Shown here: in pieces, positions 9,602 to 18,378 of the stretch
Layout of the letters: each line of letters opens with the position of its first letter
How positions within the stretch are numbered: the first letter of the stretch is position 1
Source of the DNA: an uncultured Pseudohongiella sp.
Lineage (GTDB): Bacteria > Pseudomonadota > Gammaproteobacteria > Pseudomonadales > Pseudohongiellaceae
Reading direction: 5' to 3'
Assembly (NCBI GenBank): GCA_951812715.1
Contig: OX638323.1
Location: forward strand, 1,240,001-1,304,000
Length of the DNA: 64,000 nt
Position numbers and translations under genes: made by a program
The notes under the pieces: model-generated
What the model was told of the DNA's origin: nothing
Seen by the model: the letters and a program-made list of their open reading frames with translations, nothing else
Database searches by the model: none

Positions 9602-10636
9602 ATGCAAGTCGAATCGCCAGCTACCGGAGCTACGCCTGAGGCCGACCTTGCCTTTCAGGCGGAAATCCTGCAACAGGTATCGCGTACCTATGCCCTGACC
9701 ATTCCCCGGCTGCCGCCCGGGCTGCGCGAAGTTATCGCCAACGCTTATCTGCTTTGCCGCATCGCCGACACCATCGAAGACGAACCGTTGCTTGATTTTG
9801 CGCGCAAGGAAATATTGTTGCGCCGATTCACCGACGCCCTGAGTGGCCGCGCCGATGCCGATGCTTTCGCCGCGAAGTTGTCCAGACTGTTGTCGAACGG
9901 GACCTCGGGCAGCGAACGCAAGCTGGCGGCGAACACCGGACGAATTGTGCGGATTACCCGCGGATTCTCTCCCGCGCGGCGCCGGGCAATCGAACGCTGC
10001 CTGGGAATCATGGCCCAAGGCATGGTCGAGTATCAGCGCAAGGGCGCCGGAGAAGGATTGCGGGACATGGCGGAACTCGACCGCTATAGCTACTGTGTCG
10101 CCGGTGTGGTGGCGGAAATGCTGGCGGAACTGTTCTGCGAACATTCTCCGGCAACGGCGGCCGCGCGTGGGAATCTGATGGCGCTGGCGCCCGTATACGG
10201 TCAGGGCCTGCAACTGACCAACATCCTGAAAGATATCTGGTCCGATCTGGACAAAGGCATTTGCTGGCTGCCGCGGGAGCCGTTTCTAAACAAGGGCTTC
10301 AAGCTGGCTGAATTGCGCCCCGCGGATAACGGCCCTGACTTCGATGCGGGTTTCGACGAACTGGTCGCGGCGGCTCGTCAGCACTTGCGGCAGGGACTGA
10401 ATTTCATCCTGCTCATTCCGCGGCGGGAGCGCGGCATCCGCCGGCACCTGCTACTTACGCTTGGCATGGCTGCCATGACCTTGCGCCGGATTCAACTTGC
10501 GAAAGATTTTCGCGCCGGCAGGGATTTTTTCCAGCCAAAACGCGCCGCGCCCGCCTTCGCCGCGGCCATCGATCTGCTGGCGCAATCGAACCTGCTGCTG
10601 CGCGGCCTGTTCCGAGTGCTATTGAGAAATGAATAG
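9602..10636 (+). CDS. Squalene/phytoene synthase family protein (copy 1)
   Basis: This 344-residue trans-isoprenyl head-to-head synthase has both Asp-rich motifs: DTIED in the first half (CRIADTIEDE) and DIWSD in the second (NILKDIWSDLDKG). The start YALTIPRLPPGL and NAYLLCRIADTIED resemble the Methylococcus-type squalene synthase that joins two farnesyl diphosphates. Squalene would feed hopanoid or sterol synthesis, but no cyclase is present in the window. A paralog lies convergently downstream and the two stops overlap by 18 bases. It may be cotranscribed with the upstream dehydrogenase. Confidence 0.88.
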   Translation: MQVESPATGATPEADLAFQAEILQQVSRTYALTIPRLPPGLREVIANAYLLCRIADTIEDEPLLDFARKEILLRRFTDALSGRADADAFAAKLSRLLSNGTSGSERKLAANTGRIVRITRGFSPARRRAIERCLGIMAQGMVEYQRKGAGEGLRDMAELDRYSYCVAGVVAEMLAELFCEHSPATAAARGNLMALAPVYGQGLQLTNILKDIWSDLDKGICWLPREPFLNKGFKLAELRPADNGPDFDAGFDELVAAARQHLRQGLNFILLIPRRERGIRRHLLLTLGMAAMTLRRIQLAKDFRAGRDFFQPKRAAPAFAAAIDLLAQSNLLLRGLFRVLLRNE

Positions 10637-11659
10637 CGTCCGTGATGCACCGGGCAAGTCCCGGTTCAACCACGCGAACAGCAATGACAACGCAGGATTG
10701 CAAGGGGCGCAGATGCTGGTAGCGGCGATGATTCCGCGCACTTGCGCGCGTGATATCCGCACTTCTTCCTCACGGCGGAAGTGCGGATTGGCGTGGATTC
10801 GGCGCAAGCTGAGCACGGCCATCCCGGTGGCCCAAAGACAATAGCGGCGAATGCCCGTTTCAGTTGCAGGCAAGAGCTTGACGTAGCGCAGGGCATCGCC
10901 CAGATGGCCGCGGGCGAAACCGAGAACTTGCGCCAGCGCTAGCGCGAAACCTTCACTGTCGCGGTGCTCCGGCAGCCGTTGCAGATCGATTCCCTCGGTC
11001 TCGAACACGTCCCGCGGCAGCCAGCAAGCGCCGCGGCGGCGGTCTTCCCAGATATCCTTGAGAATATTGGTCATCTGCAAGCCCTGACCGTAGGAAACCG
11101 CGAGCGGCATCAACTTCTCGCGCTGCGCGTCGATGCAGGGACTGTAGTCGCAGAACAATTCCGTCAGCATTTCGCCGAAAACACCGGCAACGAAATAACA
11201 ATACCGCTGCAACTGCGTTACGTCAGCGAGTCCCGCCAGACCGCGCCGCGCCTGAAACTCCATCATGCCCGAGGTCATGATTCCCGCGCAGCGGGCCAGC
11301 GCCCCGCGCTGGGCTTCCGGCAATGCGCGATTGATGCGCATTACCAAAGGAGCCCGAGCGACGAGTTGCCGATCCTGCTCCCTGCTCCGTTCCGAAAGCG
11401 CCGCGTGCAGTTCGCGCGCGAACGCTTCAGGCTCTTCGCTGCCCGCCGCCAGCGCCGACAGACGTTCGAAAAAGGCTCTCTTCCGCGCCAGGGGCAAGCC
11501 GGGATCGTCTTCGATCGTATCCGCGATCCGGCATAGCAGATAGGCATTGCCCGCCGCGCGGCGCAGTGATTTCGGCAATTGCGGAATGGTAAAGGCGAAC
11601 GATCGCGAAACCCGCGCCAGGAGTTTCTCCTGGATGGCGAAATCTGCTTTAGCCGGCAT
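10619..11659 (-). CDS. Squalene/phytoene synthase family protein (copy 2)
   Basis: This 346-residue paralog of the gene at 9602-10636 is on the opposite strand. It has the same landmarks, FAFTIPQLPKSL, CRIADTIEDD and NILKDIWEDRRRG, so both Mg-binding Asp motifs are intact. By eye the two proteins are clearly homologous along their length but well diverged, so this is an old duplication rather than a recent copy. The ATG at 11659 (MPAKADFAIQ) is chosen; a GTG four codons upstream is also possible. It lies 79 bases downstream of the serine hydrolase gene on the same strand. One of the two copies may make squalene and the other a related C30 product. Confidence 0.87.
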   Translation of the reverse strand: MPAKADFAIQEKLLARVSRSFAFTIPQLPKSLRRAAGNAYLLCRIADTIEDDPGLPLARKRAFFERLSALAAGSEEPEAFARELHAALSERSREQDRQLVARAPLVMRINRALPEAQRGALARCAGIMTSGMMEFQARRGLAGLADVTQLQRYCYFVAGVFGEMLTELFCDYSPCIDAQREKLMPLAVSYGQGLQMTNILKDIWEDRRRGACWLPRDVFETEGIDLQRLPEHRDSEGFALALAQVLGFARGHLGDALRYVKLLPATETGIRRYCLWATGMAVLSLRRIHANPHFRREEEVRISRAQVRGIIAATSICAPCNPALSLLFAWLNRDLPGASRTLFISQ

Positions 11660-11738
11660 GCTGCATTCCACGGCATTTCATGGTGGGGGAGATCATCTGT
11701 AAAGGAGATTCAGCCTTGCGCGGTCCAGATCGATGCGG

Positions 11739-12824
11739 CTACAACCGCGACTCAATGCGCGCTACCAGCCCTTCCAGGTCGAGGCGGCCGTCGCGATTGG
11801 TCTGTACGGCGATAGTCGCGCCGCTACCGTTGTAGTGCGTTACCTGGGTGCGATAACCCGGCCACAGACCGCCGTGGCCGAAACTGTCGCCGTCCTCGTC
11901 AACGAAAAGCCCGAATCCATAATGCCAGCCTGGCGCCGACGGATCGCGCCAGCCGGATGCGAGCATTAGCGCAAGGCTTTCTGCTGGTACGACATGACCC
12001 TCGGCCAGCGCCCCGTAAAACCTTACCAGCATGACCGGATTGGTGATGAGGCCGCCGCCGGTCCACTCGGAGGACGGATCGATCTTCATGCTGCCGTCAT
12101 CGCGCAGATTGCGCGCGCCGGCCATATAGCCCGGAGCTATGTCCGGCAGTATCGACCGGTCCTGGGGTCTGATTTCGTCGAGACCGAGCGGCGTCAGAAT
12201 TCTTTCGTCGAGCAGATCGAAATATTCGCGCCCGCTTGCCGCCTCGATCACGCGCCCGAGCACCAGATAACCGGCGTCGGTGTAGGCATAGCCGTCTCCC
12301 GCCGGAAACAGCGGCTCGCGATCGACCATGCCGATCAACTCCTCGACTTCGAACCGGATTCCTCCACGGCTGATTGCGCGCCAAATCGAAAGCATGCCGT
12401 AACGCATCGTGGCCGGATAGTCGCCCATGCCGGAAGAATGCGAGAGCAGATGCCGTATGCGCATCGTTTCCGCATTGGGCAGTTCGTCGAACCATGCGAC
12501 GCCACCCAGCCATTTCGACGCCGGATCTTCGAGCGCGAGCACGCCGTCCTCAACCAGCAACATCGTCAGCGCCGCGACAAAAGTCTTGCCGGTGCTGCCG
12601 CCCGGCATGCCCACGGAGTCGTCGAGAGCCATGGGATTTTCCACATCCGCCAGCCCCACTGAAGCGCTGACTATCGAGCCATCCATAAACCGCACGGCGC
12701 CTCGCAACCCGGGCAAGTCCATTTCCGCCCGCGCCTCTTCGAGCAAGGCGGATAATTCCGCCTGATCCATCCCGAGCGCAGGTTGCCAACAGATCAGCAG
12801 CGCGACAAGAATCCACTTTTTCAT
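11739..12824 (-). CDS. Exported serine hydrolase of the class C beta-lactamase/D-peptidase fold
   Basis: The 361-residue product starts with a signal peptide (MKKWILVALLICWQPALG). It carries the SxxK nucleophile motif STGK (in PGGSTGKTF), a Tyr motif in YAYTDAGY and a third box HGG (FGHGGLWPGY). This architecture is PF00144, which covers AmpC beta-lactamases, esterases and D-amino-acid peptidases. The HGG third box, instead of KTG, is more typical of the esterase/peptidase members, so a beta-lactam resistance role should not be assumed. It precedes the minus-strand squalene synthase paralog and may share a transcript with it. Confidence 0.85.
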   Translation of the reverse strand: MKKWILVALLICWQPALGMDQAELSALLEEARAEMDLPGLRGAVRFMDGSIVSASVGLADVENPMALDDSVGMPGGSTGKTFVAALTMLLVEDGVLALEDPASKWLGGVAWFDELPNAETMRIRHLLSHSSGMGDYPATMRYGMLSIWRAISRGGIRFEVEELIGMVDREPLFPAGDGYAYTDAGYLVLGRVIEAASGREYFDLLDERILTPLGLDEIRPQDRSILPDIAPGYMAGARNLRDDGSMKIDPSSEWTGGGLITNPVMLVRFYGALAEGHVVPAESLALMLASGWRDPSAPGWHYGFGLFVDEDGDSFGHGGLWPGYRTQVTHYNGSGATIAVQTNRDGRLDLEGLVARIESRL

Positions 12825-13049
12825 AAATTAGTTACCGGCTTTGGATGATCCGGTCTGAGCATAGCAAATCGCGCAAACCAAAGGCGGATGCGGGGGTAAG
12901 AGGGATGTCGATCAGCCCAACTCCAGTCCGACCGCAGTACGACCGCGTGGCACACGCATCTACTGGCCTGTCGCAATGGCGCCAAAATAACTGACGCGCT
13001 GATTGAGTATAGAGTATTCTTCTACCGCAAATTTACGGAGTTGAAGCAC

Positions 13050-14369
13050 ATGTTGAAGCACATTCGCATCAAGGGCTACAAATCCCTGCATGATGTCGAA
13101 GTTTCCCTGCCCGAACTGGGCGTATTGTTCGGTCCGAACGGAGCAGGAAAAAGCAATTTCCTGGACGCCCTCCAACTGCTGTCGAAGCTTGGAACCAGTC
13201 GGACGCTCAAAGAAGCCTTTGAACCACCATACCGTGGCAAGCCTATAGAATCTTTCACCGTTGGAGAACGAGGCATCCGGGGTCTTATCGAGCAGGAGCA
13301 TCTGGTTTTTTCCATAGAAGCGGACTTGTATCTTTCCGACGCCGTCGTGGAGTCAGTCAACAAGCAGATTCGGGAAATTCGCAGACCAAGCGGCGTATCC
13401 TCGGCCGGGAAGCGAGAAGGAAGTCTGATTGAGGTTCGTGAGCGAAATCTTAGATATCGAGTCGAAGTGGAAATGTTGCCGAAATCCGGAGTACTAAGAG
13501 TAACTGACGAGTATCTTGCAGCCCTCAATAGCAAAGGAGAGCCAACTCGAAATCGTAAGCCCTTTATCGAACGACAGATAGAGAAAATTCATCTCCGCCT
13601 GGAAGGACAGGCCCATCCTACTTACCATGACCGATATCTCGACCATACGATTCTGTCGAAGCCTCACTATGCACCCCACTACCCACATCTGGTGGCGACA
13701 CACCGGGAACTGGAGAGTTGGCTGTTCTTCTACTTTGAGCCTCGAGAGAGAATGCGAGCAGTCAATCCTATCAAGGAGGTTCGGCATATCGGTCTGATGG
13801 GTGAAGATCTCGCCGCGTTCCTTCGAACACTACAAGCACTAGAGCCGCTTCAATTCAAGGCACTGGAAAAAGCTCTACATACTCTGCTTCCCAACATCGA
13901 CGCAATAGAAGTTGACGTGAACGACATTGGAGAGGTCGAGTTGCGGTTGATTGAAAACGGGGTCGCTATCCCCGCAAGAGTTATCTCCGAAGGTACTCTC
14001 AGGATACTCGGACTTCTTGCCCTGGCAGGTGCAAAGGAAGGCCCCTCTCTTGTGGGATTCGAAGAGCCGGAAAATGGAATTCACCCACGTCGCATTCAGT
14101 TAATCGCCGAATTGTTAAAAACTCGCGCGAAGTCGGAACATACACAATATATCGTCACTACACATTCTCCGCTTCTAACAGATCTTCTTCTTGATGAGTC
14201 GCTGCTTGTAGTTCGAAGTAAGAAGCGAGCAACCAGAATTGATCCCTTCGGTTGTTTTTCTACACTAGGGGCCTTGGGCCGCGCAAAAGACATTGAGCGC
14301 GTTCTGGATGACAGCGAGGAAATCCTTCCAGTGTCCACTCGTATCCTTCGCGGTGATTTTGATGCGTAA
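13050..14369 (+). CDS. AAA (SMC/OLD-like) ATPase of a two-gene module
   Basis: The 439-residue protein begins HIRIKGYKSL, the usual first strand of RecF/OLD-type ATPases. It has Walker A GPNGAGKSN (Lys34), a Walker B/signature GFEEPENGIHP (Glu338-Glu339) and a His-switch TTHSPLLTDL. This matches the AAA_21 group. GGAG at 13037-13040 supports the ATG at 13050. The stop overlaps the start of a TOPRIM-like gene by 8 bases, so the two are translationally coupled. Base composition is visibly more AT-rich than the flanking housekeeping genes, which suggests horizontal gain. ATPase-TOPRIM pairs (OLD, Gabija, PARIS) are often anti-phage systems. Function here is inferred from architecture only. Confidence 0.88.
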   Translation: MLKHIRIKGYKSLHDVEVSLPELGVLFGPNGAGKSNFLDALQLLSKLGTSRTLKEAFEPPYRGKPIESFTVGERGIRGLIEQEHLVFSIEADLYLSDAVVESVNKQIREIRRPSGVSSAGKREGSLIEVRERNLRYRVEVEMLPKSGVLRVTDEYLAALNSKGEPTRNRKPFIERQIEKIHLRLEGQAHPTYHDRYLDHTILSKPHYAPHYPHLVATHRELESWLFFYFEPRERMRAVNPIKEVRHIGLMGEDLAAFLRTLQALEPLQFKALEKALHTLLPNIDAIEVDVNDIGEVELRLIENGVAIPARVISEGTLRILGLLALAGAKEGPSLVGFEEPENGIHPRRIQLIAELLKTRAKSEHTQYIVTTHSPLLTDLLLDESLLVVRSKKRATRIDPFGCFSTLGALGRAKDIERVLDDSEEILPVSTRILRGDFDA

Positions 14370-14940
14370 TGTGGCATTGTTCGTCGAAGACTTTGCCCAT
14401 CAGCAGGTAATTGACGCTATATTAGAAAGACTTGCTGCCGAATATAGCTTGGAATTGGATCTTCAGTGGCGGAGCGCTGTGCGAGGATTTGGGCGGGTGG
14501 TAGATGAGTTTAAGCGCTATGTTCATGATCTGGAAACACAAGTTGAAACCACTCCCGACCTGATAATCGTTGCAACTGATGCAAACTGTAAAGGGCTGCA
14601 ACAAAGGTCGAGAGAACTTCGACAAGAGAATTCACGCGCTCCGATCATTCAAGCAATCCCTGACCCACATATTGAAAGATGGTTGTTACTTGATGGGGCG
14701 GCTTTCAAGGCTGTCTTTGACAAAGGCTGCGATGCACCCGATTTGAAATGTGATCGGAACCGCTATAAGCAGTTATTAACTTCGGCAATTCGGGAGGCAG
14801 GTATTAACCCAAGCTTGGGCGGAATAGAATTTGCCGACGATATTGTGAAAAACATGAATTTCAATAGAGCGGCTCAATCGGATGATTCATTCAGAAAATT
14901 TATTAAAAATATTCGTGTGATTTTTAGAAATTGGAATTAG
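14362..14940 (+). CDS. TOPRIM-like (DUF4276-type) partner of the AAA ATPase
   Basis: The 192-residue protein opens MRNVALFVEDFAHQQVI, where Glu9 sits where the TOPRIM Glu is expected. LIIVATDANCKG with Asp73-x-Asn75 resembles the metal-binding DxD loop with the second Asp replaced by Asn. IPDPHIERWLL follows, as in OLD-associated and DUF4276 proteins. The protein is probably a nuclease or nucleotide-binding effector driven by the upstream ATPase. The ATG at 14362 overlaps the ATPase stop by 8 bases; a longer reading frame starting inside the ATPase gene exists but is not credible. The 3' part is notably AT-rich. The fold assignment is from motif reading and needs a profile search. Confidence 0.68.
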   Translation: MRNVALFVEDFAHQQVIDAILERLAAEYSLELDLQWRSAVRGFGRVVDEFKRYVHDLETQVETTPDLIIVATDANCKGLQQRSRELRQENSRAPIIQAIPDPHIERWLLLDGAAFKAVFDKGCDAPDLKCDRNRYKQLLTSAIREAGINPSLGGIEFADDIVKNMNFNRAAQSDDSFRKFIKNIRVIFRNWN

Positions 14941-15385
14941 TTCAAATTGGACATGGGATTGCTAAAGGAACCGTGAGCATCGGCGCAAGTTTCGGCACGC
15001 AACTACTCGATTGCTTCCATGGCAGCTACTGTGCGGACCTAAAAAATAACCCCGCCGGGGCCTTGCGGCAAGTCCGGCGGGGAGTAATTGCCACGAAATC
15101 TAAGGGGCAGCAGGGGTCGCGTCAAGAAAATAACGCACAAAATCTGATGACATCCCCGCTTGGTCTCGCATGTCCTGATCCCGCTCCCACGCTGGATTTT
15201 GATGGTCGGGTGAATTATTCTGCCTGTCCCGTGACGGCCATCGCTATCTCCCACGAGCGGGATGGCAGTTTCGCGGCGGAACCAGGAACCAGGCAGTCGG
15301 ACCCAGGACGTCGGCGGCGGCGAACATGCGCCGGGCGAGCTTGAGTCATGACCGCCGAAAAACGAACGTTTTCGATTGGAAGATC
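14941..15385. other. Non-coding stretch between the ATPase-TOPRIM module and ppdK
   Basis: About 445 bases without a convincing gene. It contains a hairpin with a minus-strand T tract (15040-15082). The base composition returns to the GC-rich norm after about 15180. Short open frames exist on both strands but none has recognisable motifs. The right boundary of the low-GC island probably lies here. I saw no integrase, tRNA or obvious direct repeat. Confidence 0.6.
15040..15082 (-). terminator. Rho-independent terminator reading leftwards
   Basis: CCCCGCCGG (15050-15058) pairs with CCGGCGGGG (15074-15082), with an inner CTTG/CAAG pairing in the loop. On the minus strand the stem is followed by TTATTTTTT (15041-15049), a good U tract. 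No annotated minus-strand gene ends here, so the source transcript is unknown. On the plus strand it could still act as a weaker terminator for the ATPase-TOPRIM module. Confidence 0.6.
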
Positions 15386-18118
15386 ATGACTACGTCCCTT
15401 GCAGCCCGGCAATCCTCTTCTCCGATCATCAGCGACAAGCTCGTTTACGTCTTCGGCAAACAAACCGACGGCAACGCCGGCATGCGCGAAACGCTGGGCG
15501 GCAAGGGGGCCAATCTTGCCGAAATGGCGGCTATCGGCCTGCCGGTTCCGCCAGGATTTACCATCAGCACCGAAGTCTGCTCCTGGTACTACGATAACGA
15601 ACGGGAATATCCGGCTTCGCTCGCCGGCGAAATCGAGGTGGCCATTGCCGGCATCGAAGAACAGATGGGCAAGAAATTCGGCGCTCGCAGAAATCCGTTG
15701 CTGGTGTCGGTTCGCTCCGGCGCGCGCGATTCCATGCCGGGCATGATGGACACCATCCTCAACCTCGGCCTCAACGACAAGACCGTGGAAGGCTTGGCCG
15801 AAGTGTCCGGCAATCCGGCCTTCGCCTGGGATTGTTATCGGCGCTTTATCCAGATGTATGGCGATGTCGTCATGGGCGTGCGGGCGCGCGGCGAAGAAGA
15901 AGAGGATCCTTTTCACAAGATTCTGCATGCGGTGAAGGAAAAGGCTGGAGTCGTGTCCGACGCCAAGCTCGACGTCTCGCATTTGCGCGGCCTGGTGCGG
16001 CGTTACAAGTCGTTGATCCGGCGCCGCGCCGGCGGCGATTTTCCGCAAGACGTCAACGAACAATTGTGGGGCGCCATCGGCGCCGTATTCGGTTCCTGGA
16101 ACAACGAGCGGGCAGTATTGTATCGCCAGCAATATCGAATTCCCGCCGAATGGGGCACCGCGGTGAACGTGCAGGCCATGGTATTCGGCAATGCCGGCGA
16201 TGACTGCGCCACCGGCGTCGCCTTCACCCGCGACCCCGCCAACGGCGAGAACAAATTCTACGGCGAATACCTGATCAACGCCCAGGGCGAAGACGTGGTG
16301 GCAGGCTTGCGCACACCGAATGCCATTAGCCTTATGGCGAAGGAGATGCCGGCAAGCTATCGCGAACTAGAGCAGGTCAGGCAGACACTTGAACAGCATT
16401 TCAAGGATATGCAGGATCTGGAATTCACCATCGAGAGCGGCCGCCTGTTCATTCTGCAGACGCGCAACGGCAAGCGCACCGGCCAGGCCGCGGTGCGCAT
16501 CGCATTCGAAATGCAGCGCGAAGGATTGATGTCGCGGGAAACCGCCTTGCTGAAAATACCGGCGGAGTCGGTGGATTCGCTGCTGGTGCCGGTATTCAAC
16601 CCAAAAGCGCTTAAAGCCGCGGCGGTTATCGGTCAGGGACTGCCGGCCGGTCCCGGCGCGGCCACCGGCAGAATCGTATTCACCACGGTGCGGGCGGAAC
16701 TTGAAACTCGCCGCGGCAACAAGGTCATTCTCTGCCGCGTGGAAACCTCGCCGGAAGATCTCAAGGGCATGCTCCTGTCCCAGGGAATCCTCACCTGCCG
16801 CGGCGGCGTCTCGTCGCACGCGGCGCTGGTAGCCCGTCAATTAGGCAAGGTGTGCGTCTGCGGCGCCAGCGAAATCCGCATCGACTACGACAGGAAAACC
16901 CTCACCGCCGGAAGACATGTAGTGCGCGAAGGCGAGTATATCTCCATCGACGGCACCACCGGCATCATTTACCAAGGCATGGTCGAAAACGCGGACTCGG
17001 AAGTGAAACGAGTGCTCGACGGCAGCCTGAAGGCTGACAAGAGTTACACCTACGAGCAATTCCGCGCCGTCATGCAATGGGCCGACGAGGTTCGCGGCCT
17101 GAAAATCCGCACCAACGCGGATACTCCGGCCATGGCGGAAGAGGCGGTGCGATTCGGCGCTGAAGGCATCGGCCTGTGCCGCACCGAACATATGTTCTTT
17201 GAAGGCGACCGCATCAATTTCATGCGTCAGATGATCCTCGCCGCGGACGAGGTGCAACGCAAGGAAGCATTGAAGAAACTGCTGGTTTTCCAGCGCCGCG
17301 ACTTCATCGGCCTGTTCCGGGCCATGCGCGGCCGGCCGGTGACGATACGCCTGCTCGATCCGCCCTTGCACGAGTTTCTGCCTCACGATGACGTGGTGCG
17401 CCGGCAACTCGCGCAAAAGCTCGGAGTATCCCTCGACTACGTCATCGACCGCGTCAAGGCGCTGCACGAAGAGAATCCCATGCTCGGCTGCCGCGGCTGC
17501 CGGCTGGGCATTCTGCATCCGGATATCACCGAAATGCAGACCCGGGCGATCTTTGAAGCCGCCGCCTATGTGGTCAAGCACGGTATCACGGTCGTGCCCG
17601 AAATCATGATTCCCCTGGTTGGATACCGCGCCGAACTGGCCGACCAGTTACGCACCGTGCATCGGGTAGCGAGACAAGTGATCGATCGCCAGAAAGTGGA
17701 AATTAACTACCTGGTGGGCTCCATGATCGAAATCCCGCGCGCCGCGGTCACCGCCGACGAAATCGCCGCGGAAGCGGATTTCTTCAGTTTCGGCACCAAT
17801 GACCTGACGCAGACGACTCTTGGCCTGAGCCGGGACGACATGGGCCTGTTCTACGACGAATACAAGAAAAAGGAAATCTTTAACCAGAATCCTTTTGCCA
17901 GTCTTGACCAGAGCGGCGTAGGCCAATTGATCGAAATGGCGGTCGAGCGCGGCCGGCGCACCAACCCCGAACTCAAGCTCGGGATTTGCGGCGAACATGC
18001 CGGCGACCCGGCTTCGATCGAATTCTTCCAGCGCCAAGGCCTCGACTATGTTAGTTGCTCGCCGCCGCGAGTGCCGGTAGCCCGGCTGGCCGCGGCCCAG
18101 GCGCGCCTGCGCGGGTGA
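15386..18118 (+). CDS. ppdK: Pyruvate, phosphate dikinase
   Basis: This enzyme interconverts pyruvate, ATP and Pi with PEP, AMP and PPi. The 910-residue product has the N-terminal ATP-grasp start [21 protein letters not shown], the central phospho-His domain with His478 in [12 protein letters not shown], and the C-terminal PEP/pyruvate barrel with Cys868 in [10 protein letters not shown]. The length is normal for PPDK. The usual GGMTSHAA motif has Thr two residues before His, the target of the regulatory protein; here it is Ser476. The ATG at 15386 was chosen because homology begins shortly after it; an upstream in-frame start adds 20 unrelated residues. The lactate permease downstream suggests a role in gluconeogenic growth on lactate. 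Confidence 0.95.
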   Translation: MTTSLAARQSSSPIISDKLVYVFGKQTDGNAGMRETLGGKGANLAEMAAIGLPVPPGFTISTEVCSWYYDNEREYPASLAGEIEVAIAGIEEQMGKKFGARRNPLLVSVRSGARDSMPGMMDTILNLGLNDKTVEGLAEVSGNPAFAWDCYRRFIQMYGDVVMGVRARGEEEEDPFHKILHAVKEKAGVVSDAKLDVSHLRGLVRRYKSLIRRRAGGDFPQDVNEQLWGAIGAVFGSWNNERAVLYRQQYRIPAEWGTAVNVQAMVFGNAGDDCATGVAFTRDPANGENKFYGEYLINAQGEDVVAGLRTPNAISLMAKEMPASYRELEQVRQTLEQHFKDMQDLEFTIESGRLFILQTRNGKRTGQAAVRIAFEMQREGLMSRETALLKIPAESVDSLLVPVFNPKALKAAAVIGQGLPAGPGAATGRIVFTTVRAELETRRGNKVILCRVETSPEDLKGMLLSQGILTCRGGVSSHAALVARQLGKVCVCGASEIRIDYDRKTLTAGRHVVREGEYISIDGTTGIIYQGMVENADSEVKRVLDGSLKADKSYTYEQFRAVMQWADEVRGLKIRTNADTPAMAEEAVRFGAEGIGLCRTEHMFFEGDRINFMRQMILAADEVQRKEALKKLLVFQRRDFIGLFRAMRGRPVTIRLLDPPLHEFLPHDDVVRRQLAQKLGVSLDYVIDRVKALHEENPMLGCRGCRLGILHPDITEMQTRAIFEAAAYVVKHGITVVPEIMIPLVGYRAELADQLRTVHRVARQVIDRQKVEINYLVGSMIEIPRAAVTADEIAAEADFFSFGTNDLTQTTLGLSRDDMGLFYDEYKKKEIFNQNPFASLDQSGVGQLIEMAVERGRRTNPELKLGICGEHAGDPASIEFFQRQGLDYVSCSPPRVPVARLAAAQARLRG

Positions 18119-18378
18119 GATCCAGCCAGCGAAGCAATGCCTGTTGAGGACCGAACGTCTCGGCGCGGGCGAGGGCAAGCGTTTTAAAAGCGCGGCTTCG
18201 CGCGCGAGCCGAACGACACCGAACTATGCCGGCTTGCCGGACACTTGAATTCGGGGCGTATCGAAGCCGTCAAACTCGCGCCATGGATGGCTTGCGACAC
18301 GGCCGCCACCGCCGTTTCTTTCCCTCAGGCTAATCTGCTAGTCTCTAGCCGTCGCCAACGTTCCCGGGAAGAAACGTC

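Noticed and set aside
11739..12824. AmpC-type beta-lactamase
   Set aside because: The SxxK box is present, but the third box is HGG and not KTG, and the genetic context is not ampR-ampC. Called a serine hydrolase of the same fold only.
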